DNA of 64,000 bases from DSSB01 sp046346845 (GTDB lineage: Bacteria > UBA10199 > DSSB01). The notes under the pieces were generated by a model. That model was not told the origin of the DNA. It searched no databases and saw only the letters and a list, made by a program, of their open reading frames with translations. The first letter of the stretch is position 1. Each line of letters opens with the position of its first letter. Positions 24,419 through 33,267 of this stretch are shown one piece after another. Location of the stretch: the NCBI GenBank assembly GCA_046346845.1, contig JAXMHH010000001.1, forward strand, positions 248,001-312,000. Reading direction: 5' to 3'. The position numbers and the translations under genes are program-made.

Positions 24419-26914
24419 CTACTTCACGACGATATTAAGCAGCTTTCCCGGGACAAAAATCGTCTTCACCACAGATTTTCCCTCCAAATGGGCGCGAATC
24501 CTCTCGTCGGTGTCGACGATGCGCCGGACCTCCTCCTCGCCCACGTTGCGCGGCAGCTCCGCCTTGCCGCGCAGCTTTCCGTTGACCTGGACGACGACGG
24601 TGATGGTCTCGGCCTGGGTGGCCGCGGGATCGAAGGCCGGCCAGGCGACCTCCAGGAGGCCGCCCTCGTAGCCCAGGTTTTTCCAGGCCTCTTCGCAAAA
24701 ATGCGGCACGAAGGGAGAGAGGAGCAGCACCAGGGATTCGAGGGTCTGGGCCAAAAGGGCCTTGCCCTCCTCCCCTTCCCACTCGGCGCGGGGAACCTCG
24801 CCCAGCTTGTTGACCAGCTCCATGACCGCCGAGATCGCGGTATTAAAATGAAAGTCCTGCTGGATATCCTCCGTCACCTTTTGGATGGTCTGGTGCAGCT
24901 TGAGGTGCATCTCGCGGAGCGCCTTGCCCTCGGGTTTCGGGGCGTGCCCCTTCCCTTCCCGGCGCCGGTAGAGGGGAGCCAGATCCGTCAAGAGGCGCCA
25001 GACGCGGTTGAGAAAGCGCGCGGAGCCCTCGACGCCGGCGTCGCTCCAATCGAGGTCTTTCTCGGGCGGGGCCGCGAACAGGCAGAACAGCCGCGCCGTA
25101 TCCGCCCCGTATTTGTCGATGAGGTATTCAGGGTCAACGACGTTGCCCTTCGACTTGCTCATCTTGGCGCCGTCCTTGATCACCATCCCTTGGGTGAGCA
25201 GATTTTGGAAGGGCTCGGCGACTCCGGTGTAGCCGAGGTCCCGCAACACCTTGGTGAAGAAACGGGAGTACAGGAGGTGCAGCACGGCGTGTTCGATGCC
25301 GCCGATATATTGGTCGACCGGCATCCAATAGTCGGAGCTGCGGCGGCTGAAGGGCTCCTCGTGGTCCTTGGGCGAAAGATAGCGGAGAAAATACCAAGAC
25401 GACTCCATGAAGGTATCGAAGGTGTCTGTCTCGCGACGCCCGGGCTTGCCGCAGCGGGGACACGGCGCCTGAACGAAGGAAGCGATCTTGGCGAGCGGCG
25501 AACCGCCCTCGCCGGTGAACTCGACATCCAGGGGCAGCTTGACCGGGAGGTTTTCGAATTTCTCCGGGACCGTCCCACAGTCCTGGCAATAGACGATGGG
25601 AATCGGGGCGCCCCAATAGCGTTGGCGCGAGACCCCCCAATCGCGGAGCTTGTAGGTGACCTTGGACTTGCCGGCCTTTTGCTGCTCGAGGAATTTGACG
25701 ATGGCCCCCTTGGCCTCCTCGCTGCCCAATCCGTTGAATTGGGCGCTTTCCACCATGCGGCCGGGGTCGACGTAGGCGGCCTGGAGCGGCCGCTTTAAGG
25801 CCTTGTCGCCGGGCGGCTCGATCACCACGCGGATCGGCAGGCCGTATTTTTGGGCGAAATCGAAGTCGCGCTGATCGTGGGCCGGGACGGCCATGACGGC
25901 GCCGGTCCCGTACTCCATCAGGACGAAATTGGCGGCGAACAGCGGGATCTTCTCGCCGGTGAGGGGATGAACCGCGTTCAGCCCCAGCGGAACTCCTTCT
26001 TTTTCGTAGGCGTCGGCGACTCGCTTGTCCCGGTCGATCTTGCGCACCCGCTCGCGGAATTCGGAGAGCTCGCGGCGCTTCGCCTCGTCTTTCACCAGGG
26101 CGTCGATCAAGGGGTGCTCCGCCGCCAGCGAGAGGAAGGTCACCCCGTAGAGGGTATCGGGCCGGGTCGTGAAGACGACGATCTCTTCGCCGCTCCCCTC
26201 GACCTGGAACACCGCCTCGGCCCCCAGGCTCTTGCCAATCCACTCGCGCTGCATGGTGAGAACTCGCTCGGGCCAGCCCTTGAGGTTGTGCGTCTCCTGC
26301 AGCAGCTCCTCGGCGTAATCGGTGATCTTCAAGAACCACTGCTCGAGGGGCTTCTGCTCGACCGTGCTGTCGCAGCGCCAACAGAGCCCCTGCTCCACCT
26401 GCTCGTTGGCCAGGACGGTTTGACAGCTGGGGCACCAGTTGACCAGGCTCTTCTTCTTGTAGGCCAGGCCCCGCTCGTACATCTCGAGGAAGATCTTCTG
26501 CTCCCAACGGTAGTATTCGGGATCGCAGGTCGCCACCTCACGGTCCCAGTCGTAGCTGAAGCCGAGCCGCTGCAGCTGACCGCGCATCGTCTTGATATTT
26601 TCTTTGGTCCAAGCCGCGGGATGGGTCTTGTTCTTGATCGCGGCATTCTCAGCCGGCATTCCGAAGGCATCCCACCCCATCGGGTGCAGGACGTTATAGC
26701 CCCGCATCTTGAGGAAACGGGCCAAGACGTCCCCGATCGTGTAATTGCGAACATGTCCCATATGGATGCGCCCCGAGGGATAGGGAAACATCTCGAGCAG
26801 GTAGAATTTGGGCCGGTCGGCCGCCTCGCGGACTTGGAAGCAGCGATGCTCCTCCCAGTAGGCCTGCCATTTGGGTTCGGTCTTTTTCGGGTCGTAGGCG
26901 TCGGAAAAGCTCAT
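24419..26914 (-). CDS. leuS: Leucyl-tRNA synthetase
   Basis: An 831-residue class I leucyl-tRNA synthetase. The HIGH-type motif is HMGHVRNY (after FPYPSGR), the KMSKS loop is KMSKSKGNVVDPE, and the CP1 editing domain contains FTTRPDTLYGVTFL. A zinc-ribbon-like insert with CPSCQ..CWRC and a second pair CQDC / CPRCGKPG are present. Bacterial-type length. Confidence 0.96.
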   Translation of the reverse strand: MSFSDAYDPKKTEPKWQAYWEEHRCFQVREAADRPKFYLLEMFPYPSGRIHMGHVRNYTIGDVLARFLKMRGYNVLHPMGWDAFGMPAENAAIKNKTHPAAWTKENIKTMRGQLQRLGFSYDWDREVATCDPEYYRWEQKIFLEMYERGLAYKKKSLVNWCPSCQTVLANEQVEQGLCWRCDSTVEQKPLEQWFLKITDYAEELLQETHNLKGWPERVLTMQREWIGKSLGAEAVFQVEGSGEEIVVFTTRPDTLYGVTFLSLAAEHPLIDALVKDEAKRRELSEFRERVRKIDRDKRVADAYEKEGVPLGLNAVHPLTGEKIPLFAANFVLMEYGTGAVMAVPAHDQRDFDFAQKYGLPIRVVIEPPGDKALKRPLQAAYVDPGRMVESAQFNGLGSEEAKGAIVKFLEQQKAGKSKVTYKLRDWGVSRQRYWGAPIPIVYCQDCGTVPEKFENLPVKLPLDVEFTGEGGSPLAKIASFVQAPCPRCGKPGRRETDTFDTFMESSWYFLRYLSPKDHEEPFSRRSSDYWMPVDQYIGGIEHAVLHLLYSRFFTKVLRDLGYTGVAEPFQNLLTQGMVIKDGAKMSKSKGNVVDPEYLIDKYGADTARLFCLFAAPPEKDLDWSDAGVEGSARFLNRVWRLLTDLAPLYRRREGKGHAPKPEGKALREMHLKLHQTIQKVTEDIQQDFHFNTAISAVMELVNKLGEVPRAEWEGEEGKALLAQTLESLVLLLSPFVPHFCEEAWKNLGYEGGLLEVAWPAFDPAATQAETITVVVQVNGKLRGKAELPRNVGEEEVRRIVDTDERIRAHLEGKSVVKTIFVPGKLLNIVVK

Positions 26915-26965
26915 GGGCTATCCTTGTCACGAGCCCTTCCGGGCTTTCAAGCGATTTCCAGGGGG

Positions 26966-27385
26966 CTAATCGTGGAAGTTCCGGGGCTTTTGCCGCAGGG
27001 ATTTTTTGGCGGATTGCAGCTTCTTGCCCGCCAGCATCTTCTCCTTGGCCCGCTTGGAGCGCTTGCGTTTCTGACGGCGGATTTTCTCGATTTTTTGGAG
27101 GCGCTCGCTCTTGGCCTTGAGGATCCGCTCCTCGAGCTTCTCCACCAAAAGGCGCCGGGCCATGAAGCGATTGAAGGCCTGGCTGCGGCTCGCCTGGCAG
27201 CGCACCTGGAGGCCAGTGGGCCGATGGCGCAGTTGCACCACGACCGAGGTCTTGTTGATCTTCTGGCCCCCCGCCCCGCTGCCGCGGATGAACTCCTCCT
27301 CGAGATCGGATTCCAGCAGCCCCAAGCGGGCCATCCGGGCCTCGAGGTCCTTGAGCTTGGCGTCGGAGAGGAGAGGAGCGTTCAT
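26966..27385 (-). CDS. arfB: GGQ release-factor-like peptidyl-tRNA hydrolase (ArfB type)
   Basis: A 139-residue RF-1 domain protein lacking the codon-recognition domains of full release factors. The catalytic loop reads RGSGAGGQKINKTSVVVQLRH, with GGQ, and the C-terminal 50 residues are strongly basic (KRKRSKRAKEKMLAGKK), like the ArfB/YaeJ tail that enters the empty mRNA channel of stalled ribosomes. The related mitochondrial C12orf65-type rescue factor is an alternative family; the sequence alone does not separate them. Confidence 0.75.
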   Translation of the reverse strand: MNAPLLSDAKLKDLEARMARLGLLESDLEEEFIRGSGAGGQKINKTSVVVQLRHRPTGLQVRCQASRSQAFNRFMARRLLVEKLEERILKAKSERLQKIEKIRRQKRKRSKRAKEKMLAGKKLQSAKKSLRQKPRNFHD

Positions 27386-27391
27386 GGGGCC

Positions 27392-27862
27392 TTAATAAGG
27401 CCGCGAGAGATTTTTTTCCAGCCAGATCCGGAACAGGGCGACGCATTCTTCCCGCAGCAGCCCGCTCTCCACCTCGACCGGGGAGCCGCCCTGGTCTTTC
27501 ATCTGCCGGTTGGAAAAAGAGATCTCGTTGAAACCGGCCGATTGAGCGTCTTGGATCGAGGCCCCGTAGCGGATCCTCTCGATGCGGGCCCAATGGCAGG
27601 CGCTGAAGCACATCGGACAGGGCTCGCAGGTGGAATAGATAACGCAGCCGGAGAGGTTGACCCTCCCCAATTGGCGGCAGGCCTCGCGAATCGCGAGGAT
27701 CTCGGCGTGGGCGGTGATGTCGGTGCGGGCCCAGACCTCGTTGTGGTGGCAGCTGAGCACCTGGCCGTCTTTCACGATACAGGCACCGAAGGGGGTCTGG
27801 CCGCGCTCGATGCCTGCCTTCGCGGACTCAATGGCGCGGCGCATGAAATCGGCGTCGTTCAT
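27392..27862 (-). CDS. Guanine deaminase-like / CMP-dCMP deaminase family zinc enzyme
   Basis: A 156-residue cytidine-deaminase-fold enzyme with zinc ligands in HAE (TAHAEILAIREA) and PCPMC. The length and the C-terminal part (AGFNEISF...RPY) resemble guanine deaminase of the Bacillus GuaD type more than tRNA adenosine deaminase TadA. The exact substrate is inferred, not shown. It ends 6 bases before the arfB-like gene. Confidence 0.8.
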   Translation of the reverse strand: MNDADFMRRAIESAKAGIERGQTPFGACIVKDGQVLSCHHNEVWARTDITAHAEILAIREACRQLGRVNLSGCVIYSTCEPCPMCFSACHWARIERIRYGASIQDAQSAGFNEISFSNRQMKDQGGSPVEVESGLLREECVALFRIWLEKNLSRPY

Positions 27863-27925
27863 GCCATGGATTGTCTCGAAAATTAGTGGGGCTTCCCAGC
27901 GAATAATGGTGGGGTTCGGCTTCGT

Positions 27926-28774
27926 TTAGCGAAACCAGCGCTGCTCGACCAGCTGCGCCAGCTCGGGGGAATTTTGCCGCAGCCAGCCCAGCTCTTGGCG
28001 GGCCTTCTGCACCTCGCCGATCTGGAAGAGGCAGCCGATGCGCAGGGCCAGGGCCTCGAAGAGCCTTGGATAGTTGGGATACTGCTGGATCAGCTTGGCC
28101 AGGGCCTCGGCCGCACCCTTGTGATCGCCCATCGCGTGCATGCGCATGGCCTGCTGGTGGGCAAAGCTCGCTACGGAGTTCTGGGCCTGTTGGTCCAGGC
28201 CGTAAATCTCGTCGCTGTTCGCCGCCTCATCCATGGGGGAGGTGTTGCCGTAGCTGGCGAAGGAGATCAGCCCGTTACCGAAGCGCGGTTGGCGCCAGGC
28301 CGGCGCCGGAAAGGCGCGCGGTTGGCTCGCAGCGGCCATCACGTCTTGCAGCCGCAGCTCCCCGCCGCGGTCAGCTAGAGGCTCGGGAGCGGCCTTCTCG
28401 ACCGGGGTGTTTTTCGCCACGGGGAAGGATTCGTGGCGATGTTGTTTGTATTGGTAGAGAATCCCCAGCGTCAGGGCCAAGGCGAAGGCGCCGGTCAAGG
28501 CGGGACGCCAAAAGGTCCCCCACTCGATACGGAACCAAGAGACCCGGCGTTTCGGGGCCTGGACCTGATCGAGGACCCGCCGGGTCAAGGCGGGGGGAAC
28601 GGATAAATCAGGGAGTTGGCTGCGAAACAGCTGGGAAACGCGCTGAAACTCGTGAGCTTCGCTGGCGAATTCGGGATCGGACTGTACCTGGGAGTGAAAG
28701 GCGGCGCGTTCGGAGGGATCCAACTCGTCGTAGAGAAAGTCGACCACATTTTCGTCGAATTCTTGTCGATCCAT
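27926..28774 (-). CDS. Anti-sigma factor with C-terminal helical repeats
   Basis: A 282-residue single-pass membrane protein. The N-terminal part has the zinc-less anti-sigma pattern (FLYDELDPSERAAFHSQVQSDPEFA). One membrane helix lies at about residues 91-109, and the periplasmic C-terminus contains TPR-like helices (AAEALAKLIQQYPNYPRLFEALALRIG). It starts 27 bases after the ECF sigma gene and probably sequesters that sigma at the membrane. The canonical HxxxCxxC zinc motif is absent. Confidence 0.75.
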   Translation of the reverse strand: MDRQEFDENVVDFLYDELDPSERAAFHSQVQSDPEFASEAHEFQRVSQLFRSQLPDLSVPPALTRRVLDQVQAPKRRVSWFRIEWGTFWRPALTGAFALALTLGILYQYKQHRHESFPVAKNTPVEKAAPEPLADRGGELRLQDVMAAASQPRAFPAPAWRQPRFGNGLISFASYGNTSPMDEAANSDEIYGLDQQAQNSVASFAHQQAMRMHAMGDHKGAAEALAKLIQQYPNYPRLFEALALRIGCLFQIGEVQKARQELGWLRQNSPELAQLVEQRWFR

Positions 28775-28801
28775 AATAACAACCTACGATAGTTTATACG
28801 C

Positions 28802-29401
28802 TCAATCTCTCTCCAGCAATTCGCGATATTTCGACTGTTTCAAGGCGCGCCGCAGGGCCTCGAGGGCGTAACGCATGCGGCTTTTCACCGTGTTGACCGA
28901 AACCCCGGTCATCTCGGCGATCTCTTCGAACTTGAAACCCTCCCGCTCCCGCAGCAGGAAGACCGCCCTTTGGTCTTCGTTCAGCTTGGCCAGGGCCTTC
29001 TCGAGGACACCCTCGATCTCGTTGGCCGAGGACTGGACATCCGCCGGGACGTCCTCGTTGGCCAGGGTGTCGGCAAGGTTGCGCTCGCCATTGGGACCCC
29101 GGTCGTCCAGACTGACCGCCTCGCGGATCTTGCGCCGCCGGAAGGTGTCCACGCAGAGATTGCGGACGATGGTGTAGAGCCAGGTGGTGAACTTGCCGTT
29201 AGGCAGGTATCGGTCCGCCGCCTGATGGACCTTGAGAAAGGCCTCTTGGAAGACCTCCTCGGCCACCTCCCGATTGCCCAAGAAACGGACGATGAAGTTA
29301 TACACCCCGTTTTGGTGCCGCCGAACGAGCTCTTCGAAGGCGCAGGTATCGCCGCCCTGGAAAGCCACCATCAGTTCTTCATCGCTGCGCATGGATCCCA
29401 T
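28802..29401 (-). CDS. ECF-family RNA polymerase sigma factor
   Basis: A 199-residue (from ATG 29401) ECF sigma factor. Region 2 reads CAFEELVRRHQNGVYNFIVRFLGN..AEEVFQEAFLKVH..GKFTTWLYTIVRN, and region 4 has FLLREREGFKFEEIAEMTGVSVNTVKSRM. Possible starts are GTG 29416, ATG 29401 and ATG 29392; none has a strong Shine-Dalgarno site, and 29401 is a compromise. It is cotranscribed with the following anti-sigma gene. Confidence 0.88.
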   Translation of the reverse strand: MGSMRSDEELMVAFQGGDTCAFEELVRRHQNGVYNFIVRFLGNREVAEEVFQEAFLKVHQAADRYLPNGKFTTWLYTIVRNLCVDTFRRRKIREAVSLDDRGPNGERNLADTLANEDVPADVQSSANEIEGVLEKALAKLNEDQRAVFLLREREGFKFEEIAEMTGVSVNTVKSRMRYALEALRRALKQSKYRELLERD

Positions 29402-29860
29402 AAGAACGGGACCCACCGTAATGTCAGAGACCCGAGCTGGTCAAGATAACTGTGTGTACGGATTGAGGAATGGAAGGTTTTAGGGAATTGTCTTTTTTCT
29501 AGTTTTTTGCATTGCGCTGGTTGTGCTCGTCGCGGGGACGCCCCCGGGGAAGGGAGGGGGCTCTTGCAGGCGCCGAGAAGACAAAAAGACAATTCTTGGT
29601 TGGGAATAGAGTTGGGGATGGGGAGAGGAAGAGGCGGAGTCCTGCACGAGCCCGGCGGGAAGAAGGGGCCCTGTGCCTCGGGCAGCCTCTGAAAATCTGC
29701 CCTTAAAGCCTATAATATCCAGATTTTCAGCCGCAGGGCCCGTTCCGGCTTGAGGAACGGGCCCGGTGCCCGAGGCACAGGGCCCCTTCTTCCTGCCGGG
29801 CGGACGCGGCAACAAGACAATATCAGTTCAAAAATATTAATAATTACAAATAGTTAAATA
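29402..29860. other. Intergenic region between trpA and the ECF sigma gene
   Basis: It contains the nested inverted-repeat element 29651-29800, an AT-rich stretch at 29820-29862, and about 230 bases upstream of the sigma gene in which I could not assign a confident promoter. Short open frames cross the repeat but look like by-products of its GC-rich arms. Confidence 0.6.
29651..29800. repeat. Nested inverted-repeat element after trpA
   Basis: Arms 29651-29684 and 29767-29800 are complementary at 33 of 34 positions. Inside lie a second pair CTGAAAATCT (29689-29698) / AGATTTTCAG (29721-29730) and a perfect 11-base hairpin GGGCCCGTTCC / GGAACGGGCCC (29736-29746 and 29754-29764). The left arm contains CGGGAAGAAGGGG, also found in the left arm of the element after leuS. 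It begins about 60 bases beyond the trpA stop and would form a very stable RNA; it may terminate the trp operon or be a mobile hairpin element. Confidence 0.8.
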
Positions 29861-30661
29861 CTATACCGAATGAACTGCTTTAGCGATAGAGGCAGCCAAT
29901 CGCTTGGCCTTTTGCAGTGCAGCTTGAGGTGTCCCGTTGGCAAAGCAGTTGACCAGGGCCGAACCCACGACGACCCCGTCGGCCAATTTCGCCACCGCCC
30001 TGGCCTGTTCCGGGGTCTTGATCCCAAATCCAACGCAGACCGGCAATCGGCTCCCCGCCACCACCTGGTGGAGCTGGTCTTTGAGCTGGGGTTGAGATTG
30101 GATGGCGGCCCCCGTCACCCCGGTCAGGGAGACGTAGTAGATGAAGCCCGAACCCTTTTTACGCACCAAGTCGATGCGACTCCGGTCGCTGGTCGGGGAT
30201 AGCAAATAGACTAAAGAGACGCCGGCCTGATGGGCGGCCTTCCGCACCTCTTCGCCCTCTTCCGGCGGCAGGTCGACCAAGAGGGTCCCATCCACCCCCG
30301 CCCCCTTGGCATCCCTAAAGTAATCCGAAACGCCGTACTGCAGGACGGGGTTGAAGTAGCCCATCAACAAAATCGGGACCTGGCTCCGCTTGCGGATCGC
30401 CTCCACCGTCTTGAAGATGCCGGGCAAGCGGGTGCCTGCTTTGAGGGCCCGCTCGCTGCTCTTTTGGATGACCGGGCCGTCCGCCATAGGATCGCTGAAG
30501 GGCACGCCCAATTCGACGATGTCCACCCCGGCGGCTTCCAACTCCCACACTACCTGGGGGGTAAATTTGAGGTTGGGATCGCCGGCGGTCACAAAGGCCA
30601 CCATCGCCTTCTGGCCGGCCTTTTTGAGTTGGGCGAATTTCTGCTCGATGCGGTTCTTCAC
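29861..30661 (-). CDS. trpA: Tryptophan synthase alpha chain
   Basis: A 266-residue alpha subunit that cleaves indole-3-glycerol phosphate to indole. The catalytic glutamate lies in VDIVELGVPFSDPMADGP and the second acid in GTLLVDLPPEE; the phosphate-binding part is in VCVGFGIKTPEQA. It is the last gene of the trp operon and overlaps trpB by 4 bases. Confidence 0.96.
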   Translation of the reverse strand: MKNRIEQKFAQLKKAGQKAMVAFVTAGDPNLKFTPQVVWELEAAGVDIVELGVPFSDPMADGPVIQKSSERALKAGTRLPGIFKTVEAIRKRSQVPILLMGYFNPVLQYGVSDYFRDAKGAGVDGTLLVDLPPEEGEEVRKAAHQAGVSLVYLLSPTSDRSRIDLVRKKGSGFIYYVSLTGVTGAAIQSQPQLKDQLHQVVAGSRLPVCVGFGIKTPEQARAVAKLADGVVVGSALVNCFANGTPQAALQKAKRLAASIAKAVHSV

Positions 30662-31860
30662 AGGCTCACCTTCTTGACCTTGGCGATGGTCCCCATGTCT
30701 TTGTCCCCGCGGCCGCTCAAATTGACCACCACCAGGGAGCCCCGCTTGGCCTTCTTGAGGTAGGCCACCGCATGGCTGCTTTCCAGGGCCGGCAAGATGC
30801 CCTCATAGCGGGTGAGCAGGTCAAAGCCCTCCATGGCCTCGGCGTCGGTGACGGGGACGTAGCGCGCCCGGCCCTGCTCCTGCAAAAAGGCATGCTCGGG
30901 TCCAACCCCGGGGTAGTCGAGACCGGCGCTGATCGAGTGGGTCTCCATCACCTGCCCGTCCTCGTCCTGCAGCAAATAGGACTTTTGCCCGTGCAGGACC
31001 CCTACCCTGCCAACCACCAAGGTCGCCGCGTGCTTGCCCGTCTTAATCCCGCTGCCCGCCGCCTCCACTCCCACCAGCCCTACCCCCTCGTCTTTGAGGA
31101 AAGGGTAGAAGATGCCCATGGCATTGGACCCTCCGCCAACGCAGGCAACCACTTCGTCGGGCAAGCGGCCTTCGGCCTTGAGGATCTGGCGACGGGCCTC
31201 CTCGCCGATGACCTTTTGAAAATCCCGCACCAGCAAGGGATAGGGATGCGGGCCCGCCACCGTGCCGATGCAGTAATAGGTGTTGCGGATATTGGTGATC
31301 CAGTCGCGCAGGGCTTCGTTCAAAGCGTCCTTCAAGGTCGCCGAACCGCTGGTGACGGGAATGACCTTGGCCCCCAGCAGCTTCATCCGGAAGACGTTGA
31401 GCGCCTGGCGTTCGATGTCCTCCTTGCCCATGTAGACCTCGCAGTCGAGGCCGAAGAGCGCGCACATCGTCGCGGTGGCCACGCCGTGCTGCCCCGCCCC
31501 CGTCTCGGCGATGATCCGCTTCTTGCCCATCCGGCGGGCGAGCAGGATCTGTCCCAAGGTGTTGTTCACCTTGTGCGCCCCGGTGTGGCAGAGGTCTTCG
31601 CGCTTCAGGTAGACCTTGAGGCCGAACTTTTCGCTGAGGCGCCGGGCGAAGTACAAGGGGGTGGGCCGCCCCACGTAGTTTTTCGCGTAGTAATCGAACT
31701 CTTTCTTGAAGGCCCGGTCGCGCTGGATCTTTTGGTAGGCGGTCTCCAGCTCGAAGAGGGCCGGCATCAGGGTCTCGGCGACATATTTGCCGCCGAACTC
31801 GCCGAAGTGCCCCCGCCGGTCGGGAAAGCGATATTTTTTAAAATTCACGGTTCGTTTCAT
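30658..31860 (-). CDS. trpB: Tryptophan synthase beta chain
   Basis: A 400-residue PLP-dependent beta subunit (TrpB1 type). The PLP lysine lies in HTGAHKVNNTLGQ, the phosphate loop is GGGSNAMG, and LKREDLCHTGAHK and EHAFLQEQGRA are family blocks. It joins indole and serine to make tryptophan. One base separates it from trpF. Confidence 0.96.
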   Translation of the reverse strand: MKRTVNFKKYRFPDRRGHFGEFGGKYVAETLMPALFELETAYQKIQRDRAFKKEFDYYAKNYVGRPTPLYFARRLSEKFGLKVYLKREDLCHTGAHKVNNTLGQILLARRMGKKRIIAETGAGQHGVATATMCALFGLDCEVYMGKEDIERQALNVFRMKLLGAKVIPVTSGSATLKDALNEALRDWITNIRNTYYCIGTVAGPHPYPLLVRDFQKVIGEEARRQILKAEGRLPDEVVACVGGGSNAMGIFYPFLKDEGVGLVGVEAAGSGIKTGKHAATLVVGRVGVLHGQKSYLLQDEDGQVMETHSISAGLDYPGVGPEHAFLQEQGRARYVPVTDAEAMEGFDLLTRYEGILPALESSHAVAYLKKAKRGSLVVVNLSGRGDKDMGTIAKVKKVSL

Positions 31861-31861
31861 C

Positions 31862-32491
31862 CTATTTCACCCGCACCAAGGCCGACTTGGCCTTGGAGAT
31901 GAAGACCTCCATCTTGTGGCGGTCCTTGCAACCCGGGGCGCTTTCCACCCCGCTGGCCACGTCGACCATGAAGGGCTTCACCGCCGCGATCGCCGTGGCG
32001 ACGTTATCGGGGTTCAGCCCGCCCGCCAGGATGAGCTTCTTCCCGAAGCGCTCGGCCTCATGCACCAGGTCCCAATGCGCCGTCAACCCCGTGCCGCCAT
32101 AGGCCTTGTCGGAATAGGCGTCCACCAAGATCCACTCACAGTGGTATTTCGGGATCTCCAAAACGTCTTTCGAATCCCGCAGCCGGAAGGCCTTGTACCA
32201 GGGCCGGCCCAGGCCGTTCAGGGACTCCGGACTTTCATCGCCGTGGAACTGCAGCATGTCAAGTTCGAGTTCGATCGCGAGATCCAGGACCTTCTGCAGG
32301 TCCTCGTTCACGAAGACCCCGACCTTGGGGATATTGGTGGGGATCTCCTGGAAGATCTCCTCCGCCCGCTCGTAGGGCAGGAAGCGCGGCGAATCGGGAT
32401 AAAAATTGAAGCCGAGGTAGTCCGCGCCCAGCTCGATGGCGTCGAGGGCGTCATTTAAGTCGGTCAATCCGCAGATCTTGACGAGGGTCAT
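31862..32491 (-). CDS. trpF: Phosphoribosylanthranilate isomerase
   Basis: A 209-residue TIM-barrel isomerase. The N-terminal VKICGLT contains the catalytic cysteine, and LQFHGDES and LAGGLNPDNV are family blocks. The start at 32491 overlaps the trpC stop (ATGA); the frame continues upstream only as a shadow of trpC. Confidence 0.94.
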   Translation of the reverse strand: MTLVKICGLTDLNDALDAIELGADYLGFNFYPDSPRFLPYERAEEIFQEIPTNIPKVGVFVNEDLQKVLDLAIELELDMLQFHGDESPESLNGLGRPWYKAFRLRDSKDVLEIPKYHCEWILVDAYSDKAYGGTGLTAHWDLVHEAERFGKKLILAGGLNPDNVATAIAAVKPFMVDVASGVESAPGCKDRHKMEVFISKAKSALVRVK

Positions 32492-33267
32492 CGCAATAGG
32501 CCTTTCAGGGCCTCGCCCGGCCGCGGGGCCTTCATGAAGGCCTCCCCGATCAAGAAGGCCTGCGCCCCGGCGGCCTTCAGGCGTTTCAAGACCTCGACCG
32601 AATCCAGCCCGCTCTCGCTGACCTTGACGGCGTTCGCCGGCAGCTTGGGAAGCAATTGTTCCGTCAGGCCGACGTCGACCTTGAAGGTCTGCAAATCCCG
32701 GTTGTTGATGCCGACGAGCTTCGCGCCGACTTCGGACGCCCTCCAGGCCTCGGCCTCGTCGTGCACCTCGACCAACACCGACAGGCCTAGCTCCTCGGCG
32801 AGACCTTGGAGGTCCTCGATCTGCCAACGTCCCAGCATGGCGGCGATCAGGAGGATGGCGTCGGCCCCGGCCTCCCGCGCGACATAAATTTGATAAGGGT
32901 CCCAGACGAAGTCCTTGCGCAGCAGCGGCAAGGCCACGGCCTGGCGAACCGCCCGCAGGTGATCGAGGTGCCCGCCGAAGAAATGCTCGTCGGTCAAGAC
33001 CGAGAGCGCGGCGGCTCCGGCCTCTTCATAGCCCTTGGCGATCGCGACCGGATCGAAGTCGGCGCGCAACAGCCCCTTGCTGGGGGATTGGCGCTTGATT
33101 TCTGCGATCACCGCGAAGGGCTGGCCGCTGTCGCGCAGGGCCTGGGCCAGGGAAAGCGGTCGATAGCCCGAGTCCTTGGCGCGCGCCTGGACCTCTTCGG
33201 GGCGAGCCTGCCGCTTGTAGTGCTCGAGCTCCTCTTTCTTGTAATTGTAGATCTTCTGCAGAATCAT
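32488..33267 (-). CDS. trpC: Indole-3-glycerol phosphate synthase
   Basis: A 259-residue TIM-barrel enzyme with AEIKRQSPSKG (catalytic lysine), LLRKDFVWDPYQIY, VEVHDEAEA and GINNRDLQTFKVD, all typical of IGPS. It is separate from trpF here, not fused. It overlaps trpD and trpF by 4 bases each. Confidence 0.95.
   Translation of the reverse strand: MILQKIYNYKKEELEHYKRQARPEEVQARAKDSGYRPLSLAQALRDSGQPFAVIAEIKRQSPSKGLLRADFDPVAIAKGYEEAGAAALSVLTDEHFFGGHLDHLRAVRQAVALPLLRKDFVWDPYQIYVAREAGADAILLIAAMLGRWQIEDLQGLAEELGLSVLVEVHDEAEAWRASEVGAKLVGINNRDLQTFKVDVGLTEQLLPKLPANAVKVSESGLDSVEVLKRLKAAGAQAFLIGEAFMKAPRPGEALKGLLR

Noticed and set aside
29507..29706. Short open frames crossing the inverted repeat after trpA
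   Set aside because: No ribosome-binding site, odd composition, and fully explained by the GC-rich repeat arms.
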